This document shows, in pieces, positions 1 through 5,118 of a stretch of 18,047 bases of DNA. Position numbers and translations under genes: made by a program. The notes beneath the pieces are model-generated. The model was not told the DNA's origin. It saw only the letters and a program-made list of their open reading frames with translations, and searched no databases. This stretch comes from an uncultured Oscillospiraceae bacterium (GTDB lineage: Bacteria; Bacillota; Clostridia; Oscillospirales; Oscillospiraceae). Location of the stretch: NCBI GenBank assembly GCA_910587395.1, contig CAJULJ010000054.1:1-18047 (forward strand). Reading direction: 5' to 3'. The stretch's first letter is position 1, and every line of letters begins with the position of its first letter.

Positions 1-324
1 TCATTGGGAACGGGATGCTGACCATCGCCTTTGAATGAGCCAGCGAGACCGGGGGCAGGGCCGCAAGGCCCTGTTTGCCGTTTGTGGCCCCGTGTGGCGC
101 GCCCTCTGGGTGGATGGGCGTTTATCCCTCCGCCACCGCTGAGGCCCACTGTGGCCAGCGACATGGGGCGGTGTGACCGCTTCCTGTTCTGTTTTCAAGG
201 TGCTTATATCAACGGGGCGGCGATTGACTCCCCCGGTGCCGATGGGTAGACCCATGAGCGCCCGCCCCGGTGGGGGCGGCTGGACTTGCACCAGCGGCGG
301 CGAATGCCGTCGGCCTTGCGGGCG
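1..324. other. Gene-free GC-rich stretch at the left edge
   Basis: No convincing gene is seen here. Open frames exist on both strands, but they are Pro/Arg-rich, lack ribosome binding sites and look like shadows of GC-rich DNA. The stretch holds small palindromes: ATGGGT/ACCCAT at 242-255, and CCGCCCC/GGGGCGG at 262-279 with a 4-nt loop. The second lies about 45 bases downstream (minus strand) of the last Cys-rich small gene and could act as a weak terminator or RNA processing site, but no T-run follows. A minus-strand ATG at 23-25 would open a frame running off the left edge, but its ribosome binding site is poor. Confidence 0.4.
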
Positions 325-462
325 TTAGTTTTCTTCCTGCTCCGCTGGTTCGTAAGTATCGCAGCCAGCTACGGAAATGTTTACGGCCTCCCCGCCGTAA
401 GAGCAATGACCGTCAAGCCAGAACTCACAATCGGAACGGATGCATTTAATTTCAAGCATCAT
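325..462 (-). CDS. Small four-cysteine protein, DUF1540-like
   Basis: This is a 45-aa protein. The start is the first of two tandem ATG codons at 460-462, preceded by AAAGGA at a good distance. A frame extends upstream but only into the ribosome binding site and the neighbouring gene. Cysteines lie at residues 7, 12, 20 and 34 (C-x4-C-x7-C-x13-C), with a hydrophobic-Asn-Ile core before the last Cys and CDTYEP after it. This resembles the Cys-rich DUF1540 family, which is thought to bind metal, but the role is unknown. The start overlaps the 3' end of the upstream 68-aa gene by 11 bases, so the two are probably translationally coupled. It is the last clear gene of a minus-strand accessory operon. 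Confidence 0.65.
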   Translation of the reverse strand: MMLEIKCIRSDCEFWLDGHCSYGGEAVNISVAGCDTYEPAEQEEN

Positions 463-658
463 ACTTTTTCCTTTCTGCCCTCGTGACCTCCAGGGCGGAG
501 TTTTCAATACTGAAATTTTTCAGCGTATATTTCCCGTCCCCTCCCTTTTTGCATCCGCAAAGAGAATCGATTGCTGTTACCCAATGTAGCGTACAAATTC
601 CAATGGAGCCAGGTTGCTTGTGATGTCGGAGAAATTTACAGTTATAGCACTTTCCCAT
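452..658 (-). CDS. Small Cys-rich protein, zinc-ribbon-like
   Basis: This is a 68-aa protein starting at ATG 656-658, with GGGGGG a few bases upstream, only 4 bases after the stop of the preceding gene. Cysteines sit at residues 4, 7, 22, 34 and 36 in the order CxxC-x14-C-x11-CxC. This suggests a single metal-binding knuckle, with a histidine pair (residues 12-13) also available as ligands. The C-terminal tail is charged (residues about 55-68, ALEVTRAERKK), and its DNA is nearly identical to the spacer in front of the 70-aa gene. I do not recognise a named family. Similar tiny Cys-rich proteins are common in conjugative elements and prophages of gut Clostridia, where their role is unknown. 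Confidence 0.6.
   Translation of the reverse strand: MGKCYNCKFLRHHKQPGSIGICTLHWVTAIDSLCGCKKGGDGKYTLKNFSIENSALEVTRAERKKYDA
476..498. repeat. Copy B of a 23-bp direct repeat at gene starts
   Basis: These 23 bases match 889-911 with a single mismatch; the shared core on the minus strand is GAGGTCACGAGGGCA. Here the copy encodes the ALEVTRA tail of the 68-aa gene and lies just ahead of the ribosome binding site of the next gene. Confidence 0.8.
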
Positions 659-662
659 TGAC

Positions 663-875
663 TTACCCCCCGGTGACTTCGCGGACTACTTTACGGATAA
701 GTCCGAAACGATCAAGAGTGGTCCAGGAATCAAACAGGGTCACAACATGACCAGCCATAGGGGGATACTGGGAAATATGCTGGTCAAATTCTTCTGGTGC
801 GGAATAGCTGAATGTGCATATGAGCTTTCCATTCCTATCTCGCTCAGTTCCTTGATAACGCTTCTCAAAGTACAT
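663..875 (-). CDS. Hypothetical small protein (70 aa)
   Basis: This is a 70-aa protein whose start is chosen at ATG 873-875, because AAGGAG lies 8 bases upstream. An in-frame extension to 962 would run back through the ribosome binding site and into the preceding gene. The sequence is soluble, mixed charged and aromatic, with one cysteine (residue 20) and no membrane segment. It has a central aromatic part (FSYSAPEEF) and a basic C terminus (RKVVREVTGG). I do not recognise a family. It sits between the 198-aa gene (44-base gap) and the 68-aa Cys-rich gene (4-base gap), clearly in the same minus-strand operon. Operon position supports it being a real gene; nothing supports a specific function. 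Confidence 0.55.
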   Translation of the reverse strand: MYFEKRYQGTERDRNGKLICTFSYSAPEEFDQHISQYPPMAGHVVTLFDSWTTLDRFGLIRKVVREVTGG

Positions 876-888
876 TTTCGCACTCCTT

Positions 889-911
889 TGCCCTCGTGAC
901 CTCCGGGGCGG
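889..911. repeat. Copy A of a 23-bp direct repeat at gene starts
   Basis: This is the second copy of the repeat at 476-498. Here it is non-coding, lying between the stop of the 198-aa gene and the AAGGAG of the 70-aa gene. A shorter, more diverged relative (GAAGTCACCGGGG on the minus strand, near 667-680) lies at the next gene junction. Confidence 0.8.
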
Positions 912-919
912 GCCTCGTA

Positions 920-1516
920 TCAATCGCAGAAGGGGCGGAGCTGGCCGTTCCAGCACTCCCACCAGTTGCGCCCGACGTTGAACCGGATGTAGTGGTAGTC
1001 CGTGGCGCAGTAGACTGGGCGGCGGTCGATTTTCTTCCCAGTCCGGCGGAGCTGGTGGTGCCGGTTGACCTCGTACTCGTCAATCTCATGCAGGATCGTA
1101 ATCTTGCTTCGGTCAAAGCCGAATTCGCTGCAAACCCAATCCAGGGCCTCGGCATCGGTCATGTAACGCGCTGCGCCACCTGGGACGCTCTCGGCCAGTT
1201 CAGCGTAATCCGCCTGGGCAATGTTGTGGGTGTCCTCGTAGGGTTTCCACTCCTGCTCTCGCTCCAGCTCCTTCTTCAGGCGCTCAATTTCGATGTCGCG
1301 GCGGGTGATCTCGGCGGCCTGGGCATTCTGCGCTTTGAAGGTGGCCATGTTGACCTCGCGCTGGATGCGCTCGGCGATCCCGTCGGCGTTCTTCTTGTAA
1401 GCCTTGCAGAAGGCGTCCTTGTCGCCGTCGAAGTCCATGTAGGCCCGTTCGATGGCCTCATACTGTACCTGCGTGGGGTAGAAGCCGGTGCGCTCCTCAA
1501 ATTCCTCGATCATCAT
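920..1516 (-). CDS. Accessory protein with central coiled coil (198 aa)
   Basis: This is a 198-aa protein starting at the first of two ATGs at 1511-1516, behind a strong AAGGAGG. Residues 1-44 are helical and acidic/aromatic. Residues about 45-90 form a likely coiled coil rich in Glu, Lys, Arg and Ala with leucines near the end. The C-terminal half (about 115-198) is a compact segment with several aromatics (WVCSEFGF near 127, YHYIRFNVGRNWWECW near 174-189) and five cysteines in the whole protein. There is no signal peptide or membrane segment. I do not recognise a named family. It is the largest member of the minus-strand operon that starts at the divergent control region near 1850, which suggests an element-borne accessory role. 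Confidence 0.65.
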   Translation of the reverse strand: MMIEEFEERTGFYPTQVQYEAIERAYMDFDGDKDAFCKAYKKNADGIAERIQREVNMATFKAQNAQAAEITRRDIEIERLKKELEREQEWKPYEDTHNIAQADYAELAESVPGGAARYMTDAEALDWVCSEFGFDRSKITILHEIDEYEVNRHHQLRRTGKKIDRRPVYCATDYHYIRFNVGRNWWECWNGQLRPFCD

Positions 1517-1638
1517 AATCGATTGCCTCCTTGATTTTTTTGCCTTACTTTGTTATCATGGAGGCGGCCGGGTAAGGCTCCCGGTCGCCCCTCTGGGGTT
1601 GGGTGGCGGTTGTCCTTGGTCGGGGGCCGCCGCCCTTT

Positions 1639-1782
1639 TTACTTGCTGACCGTCATCGCTTCGAGCTTTTTGACCAACTCATCCAGGTCTTTGCAGCTCC
1701 GGGCCAGTTCGAGCAGCTGGAGCCTTTCGGCTTCCCGTGCCAGCTTTTCAATGACCTCGGCGGCGTTTGCCATTTCGTCCAC
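1639..1782 (-). CDS. Small helical protein, first gene of the minus operon
   Basis: This is a 47-aa frame starting at GTG 1780-1782 with AAGGA 9 bases upstream. An in-frame ATG at 1771-1773 would give 44 aa but has no suitably spaced ribosome binding site. The product reads as one amphipathic, Glu/Leu/Lys-rich helix (for example EVIEKLAREAERLQLLELA), with a single Cys in the middle and a short polar tail. Such short helical proteins often form dimeric coiled coils. It is the first gene after the minus-strand promoter at 1833-1861 and lies 122 bases ahead of the 198-aa gene. Codon use and ribosome binding site favour a real gene; the function is unknown. Confidence 0.55.
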   Translation of the reverse strand: MDEMANAAEVIEKLAREAERLQLLELARSCKDLDELVKKLEAMTVSK

Positions 1783-1832
1783 GTCCTCACTTCCTTTCGT
1801 AAGGGGCTGGCCGCCCCTGCCTTACAAGTATC

Positions 1833-1861
1833 AGTATAAACTAAACGGTTGAAAATGTCAA
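1833..1861 (-). promoter_or_regulatory. Promoter of the small-gene operon with embedded operator
   Basis: On the minus strand a TTGACA box (1856-1861) and a TATACT box (1833-1838) are separated by exactly 17 bases. The bases 1833-1846 read GTTTAGTTTATACT on the minus strand, covering the -10 and the end of the spacer. The same 14 bases occur in the opposing promoter. Confidence 0.85.
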
Positions 1862-1903
1862 CCCTTTATTTTAACTTTTTCGTGGAAATTTGAAAAATTT
1901 TAT

Positions 1904-1932
1904 TTGACTTTTGAAAAGGTTTAGTTTATACT
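1904..1932 (+). promoter_or_regulatory. Promoter of the HTH regulator with the same operator
   Basis: TTGACT (1904-1909) and TATACT (1927-1932) are separated by 17 bases. GTTTAGTTTATACT at 1919-1932 is an exact inverted copy of 1833-1846. The core AGTTTATACT is itself nearly palindromic, matching its own complement at 8 of 10 positions, as expected for a dimeric HTH protein. The start codon follows about 22 bases after the -10, so the leader is very short. Confidence 0.85.
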
Positions 1933-1953
1933 CTGGCATATGGAGGTGAGGCT

Positions 1954-2163
1954 ATGACAGCACGCCAGATTGTCGAGATGGCCACGGGGTATTGTGGGGT
2001 ATCGAACTCCGAGCTTGCCCGGCGCCTTGGCTGGTCTCCGCAGCTGTTGAACAAACGGCTGAACACGGGGAAGTTCACAGTGGAGGAATGGGAGAAGATT
2101 GGGGAGGCCCTTGGAGCAACAGCGGGGGTCAGGTTCAAGTTCCCGGATGGCACAGAAATTTGA
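1954..2163 (+). CDS. Small HTH transcriptional regulator (Cro/XRE type)
   Basis: This is a 69-aa protein with a strong GGAGGTGAG just before ATG 1954. It is essentially one DNA-binding domain: residues 15-45 (GVSNSELARRLGWSPQLLNKRLNTG) have the helix-turn-helix pattern of XRE/Cro proteins. A short C-terminal strand region (about 55-69, AGVRFKFPDG) may serve for dimerisation. There is no ligand or protease domain, so it resembles a Cro-like or minimal repressor. It faces the minus-strand small-gene operon, and both promoters share an identical 14-bp operator, so it very likely represses itself and that operon. A strong terminator follows about 70 bases after its stop. I do not assign a named family. 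Confidence 0.8.
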   Translation: MTARQIVEMATGYCGVSNSELARRLGWSPQLLNKRLNTGKFTVEEWEKIGEALGATAGVRFKFPDGTEI

Positions 2164-2180
2164 TCCCTGCAAAAAGAAAG

Positions 2181-2205
2181 CCCGGACGCCAGGTGAGCGT
2201 CCGGG
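2181..2205. terminator. Hairpin, possible minus-strand terminator
   Basis: CCCGGACGC (2181-2189) pairs perfectly with GCGTCCGGG (2197-2205) around a 7-nt loop. On the minus strand the hairpin is followed by CTTTCTTTTT, so it could stop transcription entering from the right. On the plus strand no T-run follows. Confidence 0.5.
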
Positions 2206-2235
2206 AGGGGAGAGCAGGGGCATATTCCATTTTAA

Positions 2236-2269
2236 GCAGGGAGGCCGTGCCGGGCCTCCCTGCTTTTTT
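2236..2269 (+). terminator. Rho-independent terminator of the HTH regulator
   Basis: GCAGGGAGGCC (2236-2246) and its exact complement at 2253-2263 form an 11-bp stem with a 6-nt loop, followed by six T's at 2264-2269. Confidence 0.9.
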
Positions 2270-2405
2270 CTGTCCATGTACAGCCCCCGCGCCCATCCAG
2301 GCCCGCCAAGCCCGATGGACAGTGAAATCCTAATCAAGCCGCTCTCCTTATGGCCGGAGTATAGCACGGGCGGTCTGCTGATTCTGTTAAAAAATGGGGG
2401 ATTGG

Positions 2406-2466
2406 ATGCACCCACCTATGCACCCCAAAACTCCGTTTTAAGGGCTATGCACCCCGGATGCACCCC
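2406..2466. repeat. Four ATGCACCC(C) repeats near the rpsI terminator
   Basis: Copies start at 2406, 2418, 2447 and 2458; the outer two are preceded by GG and the inner two by CT. Between the inner pair lies the small palindrome AAAAC-TCC-GTTTT. The arrangement of two close pairs around a palindrome resembles recombinase or initiator binding sites, but this is inference only. Confidence 0.6.
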
Positions 2467-2515
2467 AATTATTCTTGTTTTTCTTGGCCCTGTTTTGTCA
2501 GACTTTGCTACATGG

Positions 2516-2545
2516 AAAAACCCCGGAACCGTTGCGGCTCCGGGG
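2516..2545 (-). terminator. Rho-independent terminator of rplM-rpsI
   Basis: On the minus strand CCCCGGAGCCG and CGGTTCCGGGG form an 11-bp stem (one G-U pair) with loop CAA at 2521-2545, followed by five T's (2516-2520). It starts 13 bases after the rpsI stop codon. Confidence 0.9.
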
Positions 2546-2558
2546 TTTTGCAGGAATA

Positions 2559-2963
2559 TCAACGCTTGGAGAACTGAGGCGCGCGGCGGGCGGCTTTGAG
2601 GCCGTACTTTTTGCGCTCCTTCATACGAGGGTCGCGGGTCAGGAAGCCGGCGGCCTTCAGGGCGGGGCGGAACTCGGGGTCCATCTCCAGCAGGGCGCGG
2701 GAAATGCCGTGACGCAGGGCGCCGGCTTGGCCGGTGACGCCGCCGCCGGTGACGGTGGCGGTGATGTCCACCTTGCCGATGACGCCGGTGGTGTTCAGGG
2801 GCTGGCGGACCACCATCTTCAGGGTCTCCAGGCCGAAGTACTCCTCGATGTCGCGGCCGTTGACGGTGATGGTGCCGGTGCCGTTGGGGAACAGGTGGAC
2901 GCGGGCCACGGAGGACTTCCGGCGGCCGGTGCCGTAATGATAAGGCTTCTTGCTCTTGTACAT
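2559..2963 (-). CDS. rpsI: 30S ribosomal protein S9
   Basis: This is a 134-aa protein, close to the usual 130 aa. S9 is a core small-subunit protein whose C-terminal tail reaches the P-site tRNA. It is recognised by the N-terminal YGTGRRKSSVARV (residues 10-22), the central GGGVTGQAGALRHGISRAL (about 73-91) and the invariant basic tail ending FSKR, whose last arginine contacts tRNA. The start is ATG 2961-2963 with an AAGGAGG-type site upstream, 14 bases after the rplM stop. It is the second gene of a two-gene ribosomal operon and is followed by a strong terminator. Nothing unusual is seen. Confidence 0.98.
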   Translation of the reverse strand: MYKSKKPYHYGTGRRKSSVARVHLFPNGTGTITVNGRDIEEYFGLETLKMVVRQPLNTTGVIGKVDITATVTGGGVTGQAGALRHGISRALLEMDPEFRPALKAAGFLTRDPRMKERKKYGLKAARRAPQFSKR

Positions 2964-2977
2964 GTTCGGTTACCTCC

Positions 2978-3409
2978 TTATTCCACGGTCCAGGTCTCGG
3001 GCTTCTGGGCGGCGTGGGGGTGGCTGTCGCCGCGGTAGATCTTCAGCCGGGTGAGGGAGTCCTTGGTGACGATGTTGCGGGGCATCATGCCGCGCACCGC
3101 CAGCCGGACGGCCAGCTCGGGCTTGTTCTGCATCAGCAGGCGGTACTTGGTCTCTTTCAGGCCGCCCACGTAGCCGGAGTGGGTGCGGTAGTACTTCTGC
3201 TCCAGCTTCTTGCCGGTGAGCACGGCCTTCTCCGCATTAATGACAATGACGAAGTCGCCGCAGTCGGCGTGGGGGGTATACTCGGGCTTATGCTTGCCCC
3301 GCAGGATGGTGGCGGCGGCGACAGCGGTCTTGCCCAGAGGCTTGCCGGCAGCGTCCAGCACATACCATTTGCGCTGAATGTTGCCCTTGTTTGCCATAAA
3401 GGTAGACAT
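2978..3409 (-). CDS. rplM: 50S ribosomal protein L13
   Basis: This is a 143-aa protein (family about 142-145) if the start is taken at ATG 3407-3409, which has GGAGG 8 bases upstream; an upstream in-frame ATG at 3424 would overlap that ribosome binding site and is rejected. L13 is an early assembly protein of the large subunit. Diagnostic segments are KWYVLDAAGKPLGK near the N terminus, HADCGDFVIVINAEKAVLTGKK in the middle, and LAVRGMMPRN followed by LKIYRGDSHPHAAQKPE near the C terminus. It is transcribed with rpsI from a consensus promoter at 3484-3512. A hairpin at the very 5' end of the transcript points to leader-based control, as is known for L13 leaders in Firmicutes. Confidence 0.98.
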   Translation of the reverse strand: MSTFMANKGNIQRKWYVLDAAGKPLGKTAVAAATILRGKHKPEYTPHADCGDFVIVINAEKAVLTGKKLEQKYYRTHSGYVGGLKETKYRLLMQNKPELAVRLAVRGMMPRNIVTKDSLTRLKIYRGDSHPHAAQKPETWTVE

Positions 3410-3452
3410 TCTGGTTTCCTCCATTTATCTCAAAATTGTACGAAGCATGGGA

Positions 3453-3478
3453 ATGCTCCCCTTTACAACGGGGAGCAT
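3453..3478 (-). promoter_or_regulatory. 5' leader hairpin of the rplM-rpsI mRNA
   Basis: ATGCTCCCC and GGGGAGCAT form a perfect 9-bp stem around an 8-nt loop. The predicted transcription start (about 3477) places this hairpin at the extreme 5' end of the mRNA, some 44 bases before the rplM start. It could be an L13-type autoregulatory leader or simply a stabilising 5' hairpin; there is no T-run, so it is not a terminator. Confidence 0.6.
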
Positions 3479-3483
3479 GGTGT

Positions 3484-3512
3484 ATTATAATGCGGAAAAG
3501 CGGCGGTGTCAA
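3484..3512 (-). promoter_or_regulatory. Consensus sigma-A promoter of rplM-rpsI
   Basis: On the minus strand TTGACA (3507-3512) and TATAAT (3484-3489) are separated by exactly 17 bases, a perfect consensus match fitting a ribosomal operon. Confidence 0.92.
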
Positions 3513-3562
3513 CCGCAATACGGGGATTTTTTAAAATATTTTCGAAATACTCCTCTTAACGC

Positions 3563-3591
3563 TTGAATTTGATTGAATTCTCGTGTATTCT
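3563..3591 (+). promoter_or_regulatory. Probable promoter of the ttcA-like gene
   Basis: TTGAAT (3563-3568) and TATTCT (3586-3591) with a 17-base spacer lie in an AT-rich stretch about 40 bases ahead of the start codon. The match is moderate, and other boxes in this AT-rich DNA are possible. Confidence 0.5.
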
Positions 3592-3632
3592 CGTTTTGAT
3601 ATTTTTCTTTTTTGTGAAGGGAGGCGTTGGCA

Positions 3633-4397
3633 ATGCGCCTGATTTTGTCCCATATGCGCCGGTGCGTGGAGGACTACAGCATGATCCAGCCCGGCGACAA
3701 AATCGCGGTGGGGGTATCCGGCGGCAAGGACTCGCTGGTGCTGCTGTACGCCATGGCAAAGCTGAAGGAGTTCTACCCCGTACCTTTTGAGCTCCACGCC
3801 ATCACGGTGCACCCAGGACCGGAGGAGATGGATTTTGGTCCGGTGGCGGCGCTGTGCCGGGAGCTGGGGGTGAAGTACTATCTGGTGCGGACCGAAATCT
3901 TCCGCATCATTTTTGAGTGCCGCAAGGAGAAGAATCCCTGCTCCATGTGCGCAAAAATGCGCCGGGGGGCCATGCACAAGGCTCTCCAGGAGCTGGGGAT
4001 CAATAAGGTGGCCTTGGGGCACCATTTTGACGACGCGGTGGAGACTTTTTTCCTGTCTCTGTTTTACGAGGGCCGCCTGTCCTGCTTCCAGCCGGTGACC
4101 TATCTGGACCGCACGGGCATCACCCAAATCCGGCCGCTCCTATACTGCGGGGAAGGAACGCTGAGAAACGCCGCGCAGCGCTTTGACCTGCCTGTGGTCC
4201 ACAATCCCTGTCCCGCCGACGGCAACACCCGGCGGCAGGAGGTGAAGGAGCTGGTGGCCCGTCTGTCCAAGGACTACCCCAAGCTGAAGGACTACGTGTT
4301 CGGGGCCATGCAGCGTCTGCCTCTGCCCGAGTGGGGGCCGCTGGAGCACGGCATCAAGCGGTACGCGGCGGACCATGAGCCCGCTCAAGAGGAATAA
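3633..4397 (+). CDS. ttcA: TtcA-family tRNA 2-thiolation enzyme
   Basis: This is a 254-aa PP-loop ATPase. ATG 3633 is preferred over an in-frame TTG at 3627, because AGGGAGG lies 8 bases before the ATG but only 2 before the TTG. The PP-loop SGGKDS is at residues 29-34. The CxxC pair is C103/C106 (PCSMC), a third cysteine is C193 (NPCPAD), and GHHFDDAVET is at 129-138. TtcA adenylates C32 of certain tRNAs and inserts sulfur with the help of a [4Fe-4S] cluster held by three cysteines, all of which are present here. The length is somewhat shorter than the roughly 310-aa proteobacterial TtcA, as in Firmicute homologues, so the exact tRNA target is uncertain. It is monocistronic with its own promoter and terminator. 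Confidence 0.85.
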   Translation: MRLILSHMRRCVEDYSMIQPGDKIAVGVSGGKDSLVLLYAMAKLKEFYPVPFELHAITVHPGPEEMDFGPVAALCRELGVKYYLVRTEIFRIIFECRKEKNPCSMCAKMRRGAMHKALQELGINKVALGHHFDDAVETFFLSLFYEGRLSCFQPVTYLDRTGITQIRPLLYCGEGTLRNAAQRFDLPVVHNPCPADGNTRRQEVKELVARLSKDYPKLKDYVFGAMQRLPLPEWGPLEHGIKRYAADHEPAQEE

Positions 4398-4403
4398 CGC
4401 AGG

Positions 4404-4432
4404 AGGCCCCCGGCATAAAACGCCGGGGGCCT
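4404..4432. terminator. Terminator between convergent genes
   Basis: AGGCCCCCGGC (4404-4414) and its exact complement (4422-4432) form an 11-bp stem with a 7-nt loop. It sits between the stops of the ttcA-like gene (+) and the XRE gene (-) and is followed on the plus strand by a weak TTCCTTC. It probably serves both directions. Confidence 0.7.
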
Positions 4433-4440
4433 TCCTTCGG

Positions 4441-4968
4441 TTAAGCGGCTTTACTCTTTTGGGGGAGCCGTTTTCCGTTCATGGAGAACAGCCCGCCCGC
4501 AGCCAGAACGGCCCCGGCCGCGATGACGGCAATGGTGATACCGAAAATCATCGGCATAGGTCCCTCCCGGGCATACTCCATCGCCTCGGTGCGCCAGCTG
4601 TGGTGTATCTCCGCATTTACAAACTGGATCACGATCAGAGAAAACAGCTCCAACACCAGCAGCACCACCCCTACCAGCGCCGTAATCCATCCGGCGGTGA
4701 AGCACCGCTTGGCGGCGTTCAGCCGGACACAGCCTGCCAGGTCCGTTTCCTGATCCTCCGGCCGGGCAGGGACATCCCGGCCCAGCAGCTCGTCGGCGGA
4801 GACGCCCAGCACGCCGCACAGCAGGGCCAGTGTGTCAATGTCCGGCGCGGCCTGCTCCGTCTCCCATTTGGACACCGCCTGACGGGACATTCCCACCAGC
4901 TCGCCCAGCTGCTCCTGAGACAGCCCCGCCGCCTTGCGCACCTGCTGGAGCCTTCTTCCAAAGGTCAT
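4441..4968 (-). CDS. XRE-family regulator with two membrane segments
   Basis: This is a 175-aa protein with AAAGGAGG ahead of ATG 4966-4968. Residues 4-60 are a classical XRE helix-turn-helix (LSQEQLGELVGMSRQAVSKWE at 16-36). A linker to about 88 is followed by two hydrophobic segments at about 94-116 and 139-161, with a short loop between them on the outer face and a basic C-terminal end. HTH-plus-membrane proteins of this kind are common in Clostridia and are thought to sense envelope or small-molecule signals, but no specific ligand is known. It is monocistronic, and its promoter region carries a nested inverted repeat (4993-5059) that could be its own operator. It is not linked in an obvious way to the ATPase gene upstream. 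Confidence 0.85.
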   Translation of the reverse strand: MTFGRRLQQVRKAAGLSQEQLGELVGMSRQAVSKWETEQAAPDIDTLALLCGVLGVSADELLGRDVPARPEDQETDLAGCVRLNAAKRCFTAGWITALVGVVLLVLELFSLIVIQFVNAEIHHSWRTEAMEYAREGPMPMIFGITIAVIAAGAVLAAGGLFSMNGKRLPQKSKAA

Positions 4969-4992
4969 GGGATCGACCTCCTTTCTGAACTT

Positions 4993-5059
4993 ATGCTACC
5001 GCAAAGGCCGGTGGCAGTCCACCAGCTTTTCCTGGAAAACGCGCCACCGGGAGTAGCAT
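4993..5059 (-). promoter_or_regulatory. XRE gene promoter within a nested inverted repeat
   Basis: ATGCTAC (4993-4999) and GTAGCAT (5053-5059) are inverted copies, and inside them GGTGGC (5010-5015) and GCCACC (5043-5048). On the minus strand TGGACT and TAGCAT are 17 bases apart, with the TAGCAT falling within the inner arm, so a weak promoter overlaps a possible operator. Boxes match consensus at only 4 of 6 positions each. Confidence 0.45.
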
Positions 5060-5075
5060 CGGCCCTTTGGGGGCG

Positions 5076-5114
5076 AAAAACAGGCGGCGTATAGCAGTTT
5101 TCCCATACGCCGCC
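5076..5114 (-). terminator. Terminator of the DUF815 ATPase gene
   Basis: GGCGGCGTAT (5083-5092) and ATACGCCGCC (5105-5114) form a perfect 10-bp stem. On the minus strand it is followed by TGTTTTT, immediately after the ATPase stop codon. Confidence 0.85.
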
Positions 5115-5118
5115 TCCT

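Larger units (their letters stand above)
2164..2515. other. Gene-free junction between the accessory element and rpsI
   Basis: There is no gene here. The stretch holds a 9-bp hairpin at 2181-2205, a strong terminator at 2236-2269, an 8-bp inverted repeat CTGTCCAT/ATGGACAG (2270-2277 and 2315-2322) and four ATGCACCC repeats at 2406-2466. It is the most likely place for the chromosome end of the integrated element, but no integrase gene is in view. Confidence 0.5.

Noticed and set aside
1..25. Possible start of a minus-strand gene (ATG at 23-25) running off the left edge
   Set aside because: Only eight codons are visible and the AAAGG is too close to the ATG; cannot be supported.
2099..2599. 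Plus-strand frame through the regulator end and the gene-free junction
   Set aside because: It reads through two strong hairpins and the rpsI terminator and has no ribosome binding site.
3627..3632. TTG as an alternative start of the ttcA-like gene
   Set aside because: Only 2 bases separate it from the ribosome binding site, while ATG 3633 has ideal spacing.
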